Assembly: GCA_014621425.1 (NCBI GenBank) | Contig: JAANBB010000013.1 | Span: forward strand, 186,001 to 250,000 | Direction of reading: 5' to 3' | Origin: Cylindrodendrum hubeiense | Taxonomy: Eukaryota; Ascomycota; Sordariomycetes; Hypocreales; Nectriaceae | Length of the DNA: 64,000 nucleotides | In this document: positions 12,600 through 23,674 of the stretch, one piece after another | Position numbering within the stretch: the first letter of the stretch is position 1 | How the letters are laid out: every line of letters begins with the position of its first letter | Notes under the pieces: model-generated | What the model was told of the DNA's origin: nothing | Database searches by the model: none | What the model saw: only the letters and a program-made list of their open reading frames with translations | Program-made: the position numbers and the translations under genes

Positions 12600-13059
12600 A
12601 TGGCGCCGTCTACAAAACAGGTATAATATTGTACCCCACTGCGGTAGTAGGCCGTGAACTGACACAGGCCACGATCAACAGACGCAGGATGACTTCTCAA
12701 ATGACAGCCCGGACGCTGGTGCAAAATACAGAGACGATCAAGACGATGAAGAGGAGGCACCAGTCGCTCCCAAGAAGGAAAAGTCCGCGCGCAAATCCAC
12801 AAAGACCAAGAAGCAGAAGGCAGCGCGACGCAAGAAGCTAGCCCTATTTGATGACGACGAGTCGTGGGACGAGAAGCAAATGTCACAGGGCGGCTGGAAC
12901 ACACAACAGCAACAGCAGCCGCAGCCGCCACCACAGCAACAGAACCAAGGTGGTGGCGGTAAAAGCGACGCGCTTAGTCTGCGCCTCGACTTGAATCTGG
13001 AAATTGAGATCCAGCTCAAGGCGCGAATTCATGGTGACCTCACGCTCACAATGCTGTAA
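12600..13059 (+). CDS. Small charged nuclear-like protein of unknown function
   Basis: A 21-bp first exon (12600-12620) and a second exon (12682-13059) are separated by a 61-bp intron with good GTATAA/CAACAG ends, and the product is 132 residues. The layout is: an acidic start, a basic block rich in KKEK and RRKK (about residues 38-60), an acidic DDDESWDE patch, a Gln/Pro run, a Gly run, and a conserved-looking C-terminal segment with LDLNLEIEIQLKARIHGD. The alternating hydrophobic/charged pattern of that last segment is typical of a group of small Pezizomycotina proteins of unknown function. The basic block could act as a nuclear localisation signal. The tiny first exon makes this gene easy to miss. 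Confidence 0.72.
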
Positions 13060-13806
13060 GTTCGCCTTTTGTTACACGACTGCCTTGGACTGGGGCTTAT
13101 ACACTGGCAGGGGTTAGACAGGCGCTGTGGTGTGTGTATTGGGATGTACTGGGAACGGTTGAACGCAATGGTTATTGCGTGGTATTTGTACGGCTTTTAA
13201 TTCTTCGGGATGCATATAAAACGATAAAATTCTGGTAGTAATGCCATATTTTAAAACTCCCAGACGTGATCCAAGATATATGCCCAAATCATTAGCTGGT
13301 GGTTGAGCATAGCGACAAAGCTGTCGCACAGGTATGTAAGCATTCGACACGAGAGCTATTCAAACCCTGCAATGAAGGACGGAAAACGGATGTCTGGATG
13401 TGCAAGAATGAAACTTGACATGGTCAAGCATGGTTGTCCAAGGAGCAGTTCACAAGTCACAGAGTGCCCGTGTCAGTTTCCGAATAAGCGACATCGTAAA
13501 CGTGACATTCTAATGGAAGATCATAAATGTGATACCTTGCATGTTCAAGTGCTGTCAAAGTTTCATCATACAAATGAATCACTGAGGAGTAATAGGCTGA
13601 CGAAGGTAAATTACTGCTGATAAAAATATTCTTCTACGTCACAACTTTCAGGTAGACTTGAACGCTAAAAGTAGTAGCTGAATATAAACCCAAAAGAGAC
13701 AAAATGAGCTGTTATGTAATTTTTTCGGCCTAATTATGTAAGGCGATTAGAGCAGGAATACATTGTTTACGTAGGAATACTCACACATTTACTACCATGT
13801 CCCGCT
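13060..13806. other. AT-rich intergenic, nothing identified
   Basis: This AT-rich stretch has no convincing gene. A 105-codon plus-strand frame at 13303-13620 has no recognisable features and is probably chance. Confidence 0.4.
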
Positions 13807-14001
13807 TCACTTGGAACGCACACACCCGAACAACACTGCGGACTTACAAAGCAGCGCGCCCCTTTTGGTAGACACTGTATTCTCAGTTAACAGTCCGCAT
13901 GCATATTTGTGATCCAGATAATATACCTCGTTCTGAGCAGTAACGCCGGCAATGCCAAGAAGCAAGGTAATCAACGGGAGGGTGAAGGTTGAGGAGTGCA
14001 T
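13807..14001 (-). CDS. Small secreted protein candidate
   Basis: The ATG at 14001 opens a 64-residue frame whose first 21 residues form a clear signal peptide ending in VTAQ. The mature part is about 43 residues with three cysteines. An excellent donor (GTAAGT) lies at the second mature cysteine. A splice from there to an acceptor near 13730 would replace the last residues and extend the gene to the left. The protein has the size and layout of a small secreted effector-like protein, but an odd number of cysteines in the unspliced form is unusual and the 3' end is uncertain. I recognise no homologous family. Confidence 0.45.
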   Translation of the reverse strand: MHSSTFTLPLITLLLGIAGVTAQNEVYYLDHKYACGLLTENTVSTKRGALLCKSAVLFGCVRSK

Positions 14002-14582
14002 AGTTGATGCTTCAGAAACCGTGTAGAAGATTGAGTTTAGAGTTGCGCGATGAGAAGACACATACTTGGAAGCATGCTAATTTATAGAAGATATAAAAAG
14101 AATATAACTCTTCTACTCAGGATTTCATGACCACGGTCACCTGAACGGCTAGTAATCCACATAAACTCAAATGAGAACTAGCCGAGTCCCGCCGAGACAC
14201 CAACGGTTCAGGCCTGAATGATTAGTTGAATGGTAAAGCAAGGAATGGATTGTCTGGGAACGCAATCTGCGATACCCGGGAAGATAGTTGCTTCGATTGA
14301 CACGTGCCATTGTGTAAGGCCCGGCTATGGTACATCCGAGAGAGAGTCCTCCGTGAGGCGATTGCTTGGTCCCATTTGAGCCTTCTACGCGATGGAGCCA
14401 TGTTAAAATGAATAGAATTGATACAGGCATGGTCAGTGTTCACGCGTTCAGAAACTGTCTTTTTATCACGGCTCCCATTAAGTGTCAGGTCGAAGTACCC
14501 TACCTCAAGTTACATATTTGGTGTGGAAAGTGAAAATGACGATCGAGGACCGCAAAATATGCGTTGTTTCTTTTTGTAGTAC
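14002..14582. other. Intergenic, nothing identified
   Basis: The stretch between the small secreted protein and the 3' end of the biotin gene has no credible coding region. Confidence 0.4.
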
Positions 14583-17198
14583 CTACATCATCAAGACTTC
14601 ACGTAGTACCGTCTCCAACTCTCGCACAGTCGAGCGACTCGTCTTCTGGCCGGTCATGATGTAGAAGACATTTCCTAAGACACGAGAGTGTACATTCCAC
14701 CGTCCCTCCTCGTAACCCTCGCGCAGCCGGGTCTGGAGCGTCAACGCCGCCGAGCTCTTGTACCCCACGCTGCCTTCGCTGCGCAGAGTGATGGCAAGAA
14801 CACTTCCCAGTGCCCAGATACCGGCTACGCGGGCACTATTGTGGGACACGGCGTCAATGAAGGAATGGGACCATACAGACCAGACAATAGAGTCGTTCGC
14901 ACCCCGAGGGGTTGTCTCTGGAGATTGCAGAGATTCAGGTGAGACCCAGCCATCCTGCTTGAAAGCATCCCACGAACCACGCTTTTCCATGTGCTGCATC
15001 TCTTGCAATGACTCAAGTGCGACTTGGCATCCAACAGGGTGCGCCGTGTAGCTATGTCCATGCAGAAGCGCGTCGCTCTTATCGTCGCTGAGGAATGCTT
15101 CGAAAACGCTGTCAGAGGCCAGAGTCGTACACAGCGGAACAAGCCCGCCAGTCAGGAGCTTCGCGTGCACGGAAACATCGGGGTGGACGCCGAGGAAGGA
15201 GGAGGCGGTGTAGCGGCCGAGACGGTACAGGCCGGTGAAGACTTCGTCGAAGACGACGGGGAGGCCCTTCCAGGTCGCGTCTGTCTCTTGAGCCGGCGAT
15301 TGAGAGTCGCCCGTTGCGAATAAGTGGGGGGATCGGCGGACGACGTTGACGAGGGTGCGTTGGAAGAGGGGATCCCTAGGAATGTGAGTTTCATACAGCG
15401 ATGGCCCGGGACACACTTACACAAAGATCATGCCGCCAGCACCGAGAATGACGGGCTCCATCATCAAGGCACCGAACTTGCGTCCCTGCTTCTGGAGAGC
15501 CTCGAGGGTTCGCTCGATATACGCCTCATACTTGCGAGAGCCCTCACCCTGCTCTCTTCCTTCAACATCAAACACATCGGCCATGGTCGTGAATTCTTCC
15601 CCGTTGCCGAGATCCGCCTTCAAGCCCTCTGGGACATCGACAACCCACTTCCCCTCGGTACACTGTACTGTTGGGTAGTCGAACCAAAAGCCCTTGCCCT
15701 CATACCACTCGACGTTTTCGTTAAAAGTACACGGCTCCGCACAGTCCATGGCGCCAATCGTGTCTCCGTGATAGCTCCCCTTCAATCCCAAGATGCCCAA
15801 CTTTGCATCTGGGCCCCAGCCGTAACGCGTGCGCGCCGCGCGGAGAGCCATCTTCACGGCGACCTCGCAACCCGTGCTGCCGTTGTCGGAGAAGAAGACG
15901 CGGTTGAGGCGGGGGTTCTGGATGTTCTTGAGGAGCGTCTCAGCAAGGGCTAGCGCGGGCTCGTGGATAGCTTCGGCGAACATGACGTGTCCGTAGCGGC
16001 CAGCAGCATACGCAGCGGCCAGCGTAAGCTTTGGGTTGGCGTGGCCAAGGCCCTGTGTCCACCAAGAGGCGGAGCCGTCGAAGGAGGGGCGGAGAAGGTT
16101 GGTTTCGGGGGAGGATGAGGTAGTAGGTTGAGACCTCAGCGTTTGGAAGTGATCGCCGTATGCCGAGTCAATGGCCGTAATGCGATCTGGTAAGAGAGGC
16201 TTGTGTTGTGTGAAGGGATACCAGATATGACCATGGGCCTTTGTGGGCATCTCCTCGAGTCGAGTGATCCGGTTTTCATGTCGCTTGTCCAGTCGAGTGA
16301 GAATATCATGCACTGTCTTCTGCTCGCTCACCTCGGCATAATACTCCGTCATACTGTCTCTCTCAGCCTGGGCGTCTTCGTATCTTTTGGGTGGCTCTGC
16401 GACAGATTCGACTGAGATTCCATAGTTGTCGCCAAAATAATCGGTCAGATAGCGATAATTCTCGTAGACGGCATCTCGAAACAACAGAACGCTCTCCACG
16501 TCATACCCACGAAGCCGGAGAGATTCAAAAGCCGAGACGGTCTGGGAAATGCCGCCGAGCTTAGAGTCGCCAACAAGAATCACGGGCATGCGCAGAGGAG
16601 CGTAGAGGTCTGCTTGGGTGGTTCTCGAAGGACCCGGAGAGTGCACGCCGCCAGCTGTTTCAAGGAACAGCCAACCAGATCCTTCATGAGCTCGCTGTGT
16701 AATATGATCGTGGATCTTTGCTAAAAGTTCGTGGTCTGTAGGGATATGCTGTGGTGGGTGAGTGCCAGGACGTCATGTGGAAGATTGAGTGCGATGTAGC
16801 TTACCCTGCCTGAGACGAGGGCGGCCGAGTGTGGACTGGCGGGAATATCATATTGAAACAATGTTTCCACCTTGGCGCTGGGCGCATACTGTTGAATGTG
16901 GCTATACTGTGTCAAAGTCCTGGTCTAGCGAGCATATAGCTGTGGAACAACATCTGCGCATTATTAGACCGGGCTTGTTCGAGATTGAACCACGGGTTCA
17001 ACACTTACACCCTTCATCAGCGTCATCCTGTGCACCCGTCGATACAGGCTTCAAGTACGAGACTTGCTCATTCTTCCAGATCTTGGAGGCGGAATTGCAC
17101 AGGATAGTCGTGAGGATGGTCTTGCCGACGTCGGTATTGGCGCCGTAGACCTGGTGCACGCGGAGGGCGCGCTGGAGCAGAGCCCCGACCGGAGCCAT
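14583..17198 (-). CDS. bioDA: Bifunctional dethiobiotin synthetase / DAPA aminotransferase (BioDA)
   Basis: This enzyme performs two consecutive steps of biotin synthesis: PLP-dependent transamination of KAPA to DAPA and ATP/CO2-dependent ring closure to dethiobiotin. Four exons (17198-17011, 16919-16805, 16748-15421, 15375-14583) join in frame to 807 residues, the size of fungal and plant fused enzymes. The N-terminal synthetase carries the P-loop GANTDVGKT at residues 19-27, then KPVSTGAQ, and ETAGGVHSPGP near the middle. The C-terminal aminotransferase shows WYPFTQH, the glycine-rich SDNGSTGCEVA, an FDEVFTG aspartate and the Schiff-base lysine in AKLLTGG. The first 16 residues are basic and amphipathic, compatible with the mitochondrial location known for such fusions, but that is inference. 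Intron 1 uses donor GTGTAA rather than the overlapping GTAAGT, which would break the frame. It diverges from bioF. Confidence 0.93.
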
Positions 17199-17944
17199 TG
17201 TGCAGACAGCCCAACGGGTGATTGGATCGATATTGGCCCGTACGGACGTGGTGCTGAGATGAATCGCGATGTGTTGGATGAATGGATCGACGTGGAATGT
17301 GCCTGTGACGGGTTATATCGGCATTGGCCAGCATCTGGACAATTATAGCTCCCGCTCCGGCTTGCCCCCAGATTATGGCCTCAACAAAGGCAGAGCGGCA
17401 GCTTCGGATTGCGCGGTAGACCTAATTCGTAGGGGCCTGCAGCACTAGCATGGAGCACACTTCGTTCCAGTCCTGCTACAGTCCTGCTACAGCGGGTCAA
17501 GAGCTTCATCCATCAATGGCAGTGCTCAATTGGCAATGAGCCGGTCACGATCAATCTACGGTACTCCATCACATGAAATCTCTTTTGCAGCTCGACCTGG
17601 CTCGTTCGAGTGACGAAATGCGGGGAAATCTCTCAAAACCCCTCGTCCACCATCTCCTCTCGTCTTCTCATGAGACCCTAGCGCGCCACTGGGTGTCCAG
17701 ACGCTCCGGATCTCACGGCCGAGCCAATGGGCTGGCCCGCTTTGCAGCTCCCAGCCAACGGAATCTGGCCGAATCTGCGTGGGTTGAGCGTAAGCGAATC
17801 CGTGACAAGCCCAACCCTGGCTCCAAAAGTCGTTGAGTTTACTGCTCGCCGTGATAGTTTCTGGATGCTGATGGGATATCCCGCACAAATTGCCTTGCTA
17901 GGAATTGACCTCTGCTAGATCCCCTGGTAAATCCACGCATCGTT
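17199..17944. promoter_or_regulatory. Bidirectional promoter region of the biotin pair
   Basis: This 746-bp space separates the divergent bioDA and bioF starts and must contain both promoters. It includes a short tandem duplication of AGTCCTGCTAC at about 17468-17489. No operator can be named from sequence alone. Confidence 0.55.
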
Positions 17945-19391
17945 ATGGACGATGGACTCTCCTCTTTGGAGGCAAAACTCTCGTCCCTCCTCGCGCGACG
18001 GGAATCGCGCTCCCAGTTGCGGCGCTTGACGACTGTCTCTCCTGGAATGGTTGATTTTTCTTCAAACTCATACCTCTCGCTGTCCGACCATCCCGATGTG
18101 CAGCGCGCATACCTGGCGCTCCTGAACTCTCACATCAACAAGCCCTCATCCGCCGCGTCGCCTCCCATCCTTGGCTCTGGCGGCTCTCGGCTCCTCGATG
18201 GCAATAGCTCGTTCTCGGAATCACTCGAGCGCGACATTGCCTCATTCCATGGCGCACCCGCGGGTCTTCTGTTTACCTCGGGATTCGATGCAAATGTTGG
18301 GTTATTCAGCTGTGTGCCGCAGCCCGACGATATCATTGTGTACGACGAGCTCATTCATGCCAGCGTCCACGATGGCATGAAACTGAGCCGAGCGGCGCAA
18401 AGGCTGCCTTTCCGCCACAATACGGTTTCAACGGACCCAAGTCATACGAAAAAAGGATTGAAGGGCCTCGACGCTCTACTGCAAGACCTTACCACTGGCG
18501 ACAGCGGAAAAGAATTATTTAAAGGAAATAAAAACGTCTTTGTGGCCGTAGAGGGAGTATACAGCATGGATGGAGACGTGGCGCCGCTTCAAGAGATTGT
18601 CAATTGTGTAAACAGTCGATTACCAAAAGGCAATGGCTATATCATTGTTGACGAAGCCCACTCAACCGGCATATATGGCGCACAGGGTCGTGGACTAGTA
18701 TGCGAGTTGGGACTCGAAAAACACATCTTTGCTAGAGTTCATACCTTTGGCAAGGCCATGGGCTGCTCTGGAGGTGTGCTTCACCGTTCCAAGTTTAAAT
18801 TCCCAACACTGACAATCTCTAGCAATTGTACTCTCATCTCAAACAACAAGATCCTATCTGATCAATTACGCTCGGTCCCTGATCTATACAACCGCCATGG
18901 CGCTGCCTTCCCTCGCAAGCATCAAAGTTACCTACGATTTTCTCATGAATAATGGAAGAGAGCCACTAATGCGCAACCTGCATGGGCTCATGGAACACAC
19001 CCACGGCCTCCTGCAGTCACTCTGTACTCGCTACAGCCCACCCCCAGATCTTCTCCGCTTAGATCCTACGCCCCCAAAATCTCCCATTATTCCACTCTTC
19101 ACTGCGCATCCCCGCAGCTTGGCGCAGCACTGTCAACGTGGTGGGTTCATGGTCCGTCCGATTGTCGCTCCAACTGTGCCAGAAGGAAGTGAAAGAGTGA
19201 GGATCTGCTTGCACGCAGGGAACACCACAGCAGAAGTCGAGGCCTTGTTGAAAGCGGTGGAGGAGTGGTTATGCGCTCGGATGCAGTCTGGCACGTACAA
19301 AGGGACTGTAGATGTTGTGCATTACCAAACACGGCGCCCAGGCGATAACTCTGTTGACATCCAAACGGAATTAGGAAAAGCAAAATTATAA
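17945..19391 (+). CDS. bioF: 8-amino-7-oxononanoate (KAPA) synthase, BioF-type
   Basis: This PLP enzyme of the alpha-oxoamine synthase family condenses pimeloyl-CoA with alanine to give KAPA, the substrate of the BioDA product next door. Two exons (17945-18773 and 18823-19391, intron of 49 bp) encode 465 residues. Visible motifs are NSYLSLSDHP and LGSGGSRLLDG near the start, VDEAHSTGIYG (the PLP-pairing aspartate and histidine), and HTFGKAMGCSG containing the Schiff-base lysine. The protein ends in AKL, a canonical type 1 peroxisomal targeting signal, matching the known peroxisomal location of BioF in Aspergillus and of its plant counterpart. The pair therefore splits the pathway over compartments. 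No biotin synthase (BioB) gene is seen in this window. The splice restores SGAIVL exactly where the family expects it. Confidence 0.93.
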
Positions 19392-19862
19392 ATCTTTTTT
19401 TATGTTTAAAACTAACATAATTGTTATGCTAACATGGTAGAAGTCAAAAGAGTTGATATAATAGGTCAAAGTAAAGTGAATGCACGGCAAATATACATCA
19501 ATATGACAATATCTACCAGTATCTATAAGTTGCATGCAGATATAGGATGGATTCGCCGCCATCGAAATCACGGAATTAATGGTCAATTTAGTCTGGGCCT
19601 GAATCTGATGATTTTATTGATCCAGGATGCCTCCAGCTCCTCTCTTCTCGAGTGGCGTTTTGGGTACATCTCGCCCCTCGTACGGAGGACAGAATATCGG
19701 TATATCCGAGCAATATGTACATCAGGTCTCAATCCAACAGAATCACATGCGCCACATTGAGGCAGTGCTTCTTGAAAAACCAAGTACGCAATTTCTCGCA
19801 GCCTGGTCTTCAGAGACTCATTTTTACGACCCGAGTGTGGAATTTCGTGCCGAGAAGACGCC
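19392..19862. other. Intergenic between bioF and SNF2 gene
   Basis: This stretch holds the bioF 3' region (AT-rich) and the presumed SNF2 promoter. A short frame at 19627-19878 starting MPPAPLFSS has coding-like composition but is out of frame with the SNF2 gene, and I could not connect it by a plausible intron. Confidence 0.4.
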
Positions 19863-22800
19863 ATGGACTGGGATTTAGTTGAAGAGACCTCTCAGAATGG
19901 TTCTGGGAGGAAGAGAAGGTTCTCGTTTGTGGGAGAGGAGATCGACAAGGAGAGCAAGCGCCAGGTGGTCGGGGGAGAGATCGATGTTGGGCTTGAGATG
20001 GACATGAATTTGGTGGACGCATACGATCTAGACAGGACGACACGGTATTCGCAAGACTCACAATCGGGCTATGAAGCTGCCAACGGACTTCGCGCGCCTC
20101 ACGGGGAGTCCTGTTCGTCATGGGACGAGCAGCATGAGGGAAGATTCCGGAGTCCTGCTACACAGGGTATGTTGCTCTCTATGGGTGACCTTGACGACAC
20201 TTTGGAGATGCCAAGCACCTTAGAGGCCTCTAAGCTAGACCCAGAGGTCTTTCCAGAGCCCTACTTGGACATGGAAATGGTCGAAACCGCAACAATTGCT
20301 TTGCATGACGGCGAGTTGGAACTGGTAAACCCGTCGCTGGGAGCACTGACGCCTATAGAGGAGCTGCAGCGAAGTTCGGGCGAGAACAAGGAGGAGGGGA
20401 ATGATAGTTACTCCTCAAATCTCCCCGCGGGGGTGACAAAGATGGAGTCTTCGACGGAATACGACACATGCTTTGGCGTGGTAAGTAATGTGACCACTCT
20501 CACATCTTTTTGGAATCTAATACGCCGCAGGTGGTAGTAGAAACGACACTCGACAGAACTGCATCGGTACCAGATGACCTATCACTGACGGTTCGCGTAA
20601 GTGGCAATGTTATCAGTCTCTACAAAGAAATCAATAATTTCGTGGGCCTGTTCATCTCCGAGGGTCTCGGTTCGCTCGTTGGACGATTCTCGGTCCAATT
20701 AACAGCCACACTCGATCCTAAAACGCCCAAAGAAGGCAGTTGCGTCAAACGGGGCAAAGTCGGCAAGGTCCAGACACAGAAACGGCCAATTATCGGCAGG
20801 CTAACTCGTGTCGTCATCTATGGTTTATTCGCAGATAAAGACCCGATTGGAAAACACCTCTCTGAGGCGGATTTATATCTTCAACACCCTAAACTAGAGG
20901 AGTATGACCAGAGTGTGGAGTATTTTAACCCACATCTCCTTTTACGCCCGGGCGCGAAGATGCCTAAGATCGAGGATTTGGATCTCCATGGGAAAGAGGA
21001 AATGTCATCTGGCCCGACCATACTCGATGAAACCAGCAAAGGGAGGATATGGAGAATATTTGACTTCGCGAGCGGGGAGGAGGTGATCCCTGAAGTCATA
21101 TCCAGTTCGAGATTGAAGACCACCCTAAAAGTGTACGCCTACCCAGAGCGTGCACTGATTGCCAACAAATAAATGAAGTTGCTGACTTAACTACAGACAC
21201 CAACTAGCTGCGTTAGAGATGATGATTGAGAGGGAATGCGGTGTCATTGACGGTGCAAAGTTTCCCACGTTATGGGAGCCCTTGCCTAGTGCTTTGGGAC
21301 CAAGGTGAGACATTTTCTTAGGGCTAGGACTCACCCCCAGATAACACAATTATGCATTGGATTATGTCAGTAAGAGGATTCTAAGCCTTTCCAGATATAG
21401 AAACAAAGTTACCGGATGTCTAGACAAGAATCCGGCCAGCCTACGTGGTGGCATTCTGGCTGATGTAAGTTCATAAATGGCGGCCACTGGGTGTCGACAA
21501 AGATGGGCTGACTCATGCTCTTAAGGAGATGGGGTTGGGGAAAACCTTGAGCACCCTCGCTCTAATTTGCTGTTACCTCGATGCGAGGGATGGCAGTGAG
21601 ATGAAACTCTCAAATGAATGTAGTACGACCCTGGTTATTGTGCCAAAATCGAGTAGGTTTTGTGCACAGCCCTGTTTCTACTGAGAAAGTCCACGCGGCT
21701 CACGGCACTAGCACTTATTGGGTGGGAGACCCAGATTAAGAAGTAAGTTTTGCGTAACATGTATTCAGTAAACCTCCTACTAATATAAATCAATAGGCAC
21801 ATAGTTGATGGAGGACTGAAAGTCACTACATACCACGGTCCATCTAGACACAACCAAGTTCTTGAGCTGGTAGGATATGACATTGTACTCACAACATATG
21901 AGGTCCTACGCCAGGATTTCGTCACAAAGCACGATAGAGACACCATATACTCTCACAAATGGCGTCGAACAGTTCTTGATGAAGGTTGGCAAAAGTCGAT
22001 TGACGCTGGTGAGTTTCAAAATAACCTGATATGAGTAATAGCTCACCGCATAAGATCACGCTCCTCGCAAATCCATGACGCCGCTATAGCAATATCAAAA
22101 CTCTCGCAAACCAGATGGTGTCTTACAGGAACCCCGATTCACAACTCTCTCGACGACTATGCCGCACTCTTATCGTTTCTTCAGGTCCGAGGCCTGCATG
22201 AGAAAAATGGATTCGACAGACTCGTCGCTACGCCTATAAAACACAACCATCCCAAAAGCATGGAGCGTCTTCAAGCCCTTGTCCGTGCAACCAGCTTGCG
22301 GCGGACGATGGGGCTCAACGGTGCGAGCCTCGGCCTTCAATCCCGATCTGAGAAGGTTGATTTCGTGGAGTTGAGTGTGAGTGACGCAAAGTTGTATCAG
22401 TTCTTTCAAGAAAAGAGTTCCCGTATAGCAAGAGGTACGGTGAAAGGTAAAAAGAAGGGGAAGAAGGCGCCAGAAGCAGGACTCAGCATGGTAGATGGCA
22501 ATATTCTTTCCCTCATTCTCTTTCTTCGGTTTATCTGCAACTATGGAGAGAAAATTCTACCAAAGTCGGCTCTTGAGGCGTGGAAGACGAGGAACTTAGA
22601 AGCGGTTGACTGGCCAATGTTGCAGCAGATGCGAACATCCTGCGCAAGATGTGGTGCGTTGTTGCGAAGTGTTGAAAGTGCTGAGACTTTGCCTTGTGGA
22701 CATGAGATTTGCTCCTCATGCCTGCTTTTTAGTGACGAATCTGATGAGATTGACGAAGAGCAAAAAGTGATTGATGAGTGTTCTGCTTGTCAGCAGAGTT

Positions 22801-23650
22801 TAGGCTTGGACCCTAAGCCTTCTGGCCCTTCCAGTCGTTCAGCTAAAGTCGAGGCGTTGATAAGAAATATCCACGGCGAGCAAAAGCCCTGCGCCGATGG
22901 CGTTGTTAAGAAGAGGTTAGTGTAACTCAAATGATCTGATCTTACGACAAAAGTTAACCAATGTTTAATCACAGCGTCGTGTTCAGCTGTTGGACCAAGA
23001 TGATCGACCACGTGCAAAAGGATCTGGAATATGAAGGGTTCAACTTGGAGCGGATTGACGGCCAAGCTTCGTTGGATCAGCGGCGGAGAGCAATACACCG
23101 CTTCAAGAATGACTCAAATTGCACAATACTTTTGGCAAGCATTGGGAGCGCCGGTGAGGGGTACGTGATCGCAATGCTTTTTTTTCCTTTCACATGGTTG
23201 ATGCTATAGAATGGCTAAAATGGTCAAATATTTAGGATCGATCTTATATCAGCCTGCCATGTACACATCTTGGAACCGCAATGGAACCCCATGACCGAAT
23301 CGCAGGCCATAGGTCGCGTTCACAGGTTTGGACAAAAACAAAGAGTGACCGTAACCAGGTATATCGTCAAGAAATCAATCGAAACGGTAAAGTATTACCC
23401 AATACTTTCATCATTGCCACACAGTGCGGGTTGTTCTGGGACCTCGAACTAATCAATGATCATAGTATATCCAATGGATCCAAGTCGAGAAGTTACGGCT
23501 CATCAGTCAATCCATCGACCATGATCCGACTTCGCAGGCAGAACTCGAAGAAACGCGGTGGAAGGTAAGTTTTTTGAGTTGTTGCCTTGATCAGTTTGCT
23601 GACAATGCCACACATAGCGGTTGCAGGACACTCTCGCATTGAATATTTAA
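19863..23650 (+). CDS. SNF2-family ATPase with HIRAN and RING-type domains (Rad5/HLTF-like)
   Basis: This is a DNA-dependent ATPase of the SNF2 class, likely acting in the nucleus on stalled forks or chromatin, as Rad5/HLTF relatives do. Twelve exons sum to 3087 bases and an uninterrupted 1028-residue protein, which strongly supports the model. An acidic N-terminus contains a basic GRKRRF patch. A HIRAN-like segment lies at about 225-330 (RVVIYGLFADKD). The helicase core has motif I DEMGLGKT at 466-473, motif II DEAH at 580-583 and motif III LTGTPIHNS. A Cys/His RING-like insertion follows at about 782-840 (CARCG, LPCGHEICSSC, CSACQ), and the C-terminal helicase lobe has QWNPMTESQAIGRVHRFGQ. 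One donor is GTTGGC, interrupting the DEAH codon run. The stop lies only 24 bp from the end of the opposing NACHT gene, so the 3' UTRs must overlap. Confidence 0.92.
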
Positions 23651-23674
23651 ACATGACTAGCTGATTATTTCTTA

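Noticed and set aside
19627..19878. Frame starting MPPAPLFSS upstream of the SNF2 gene
   Set aside because: It is out of frame with the gene and no plausible intron joins them. It might be leader sequence, but I cannot support it as a gene.
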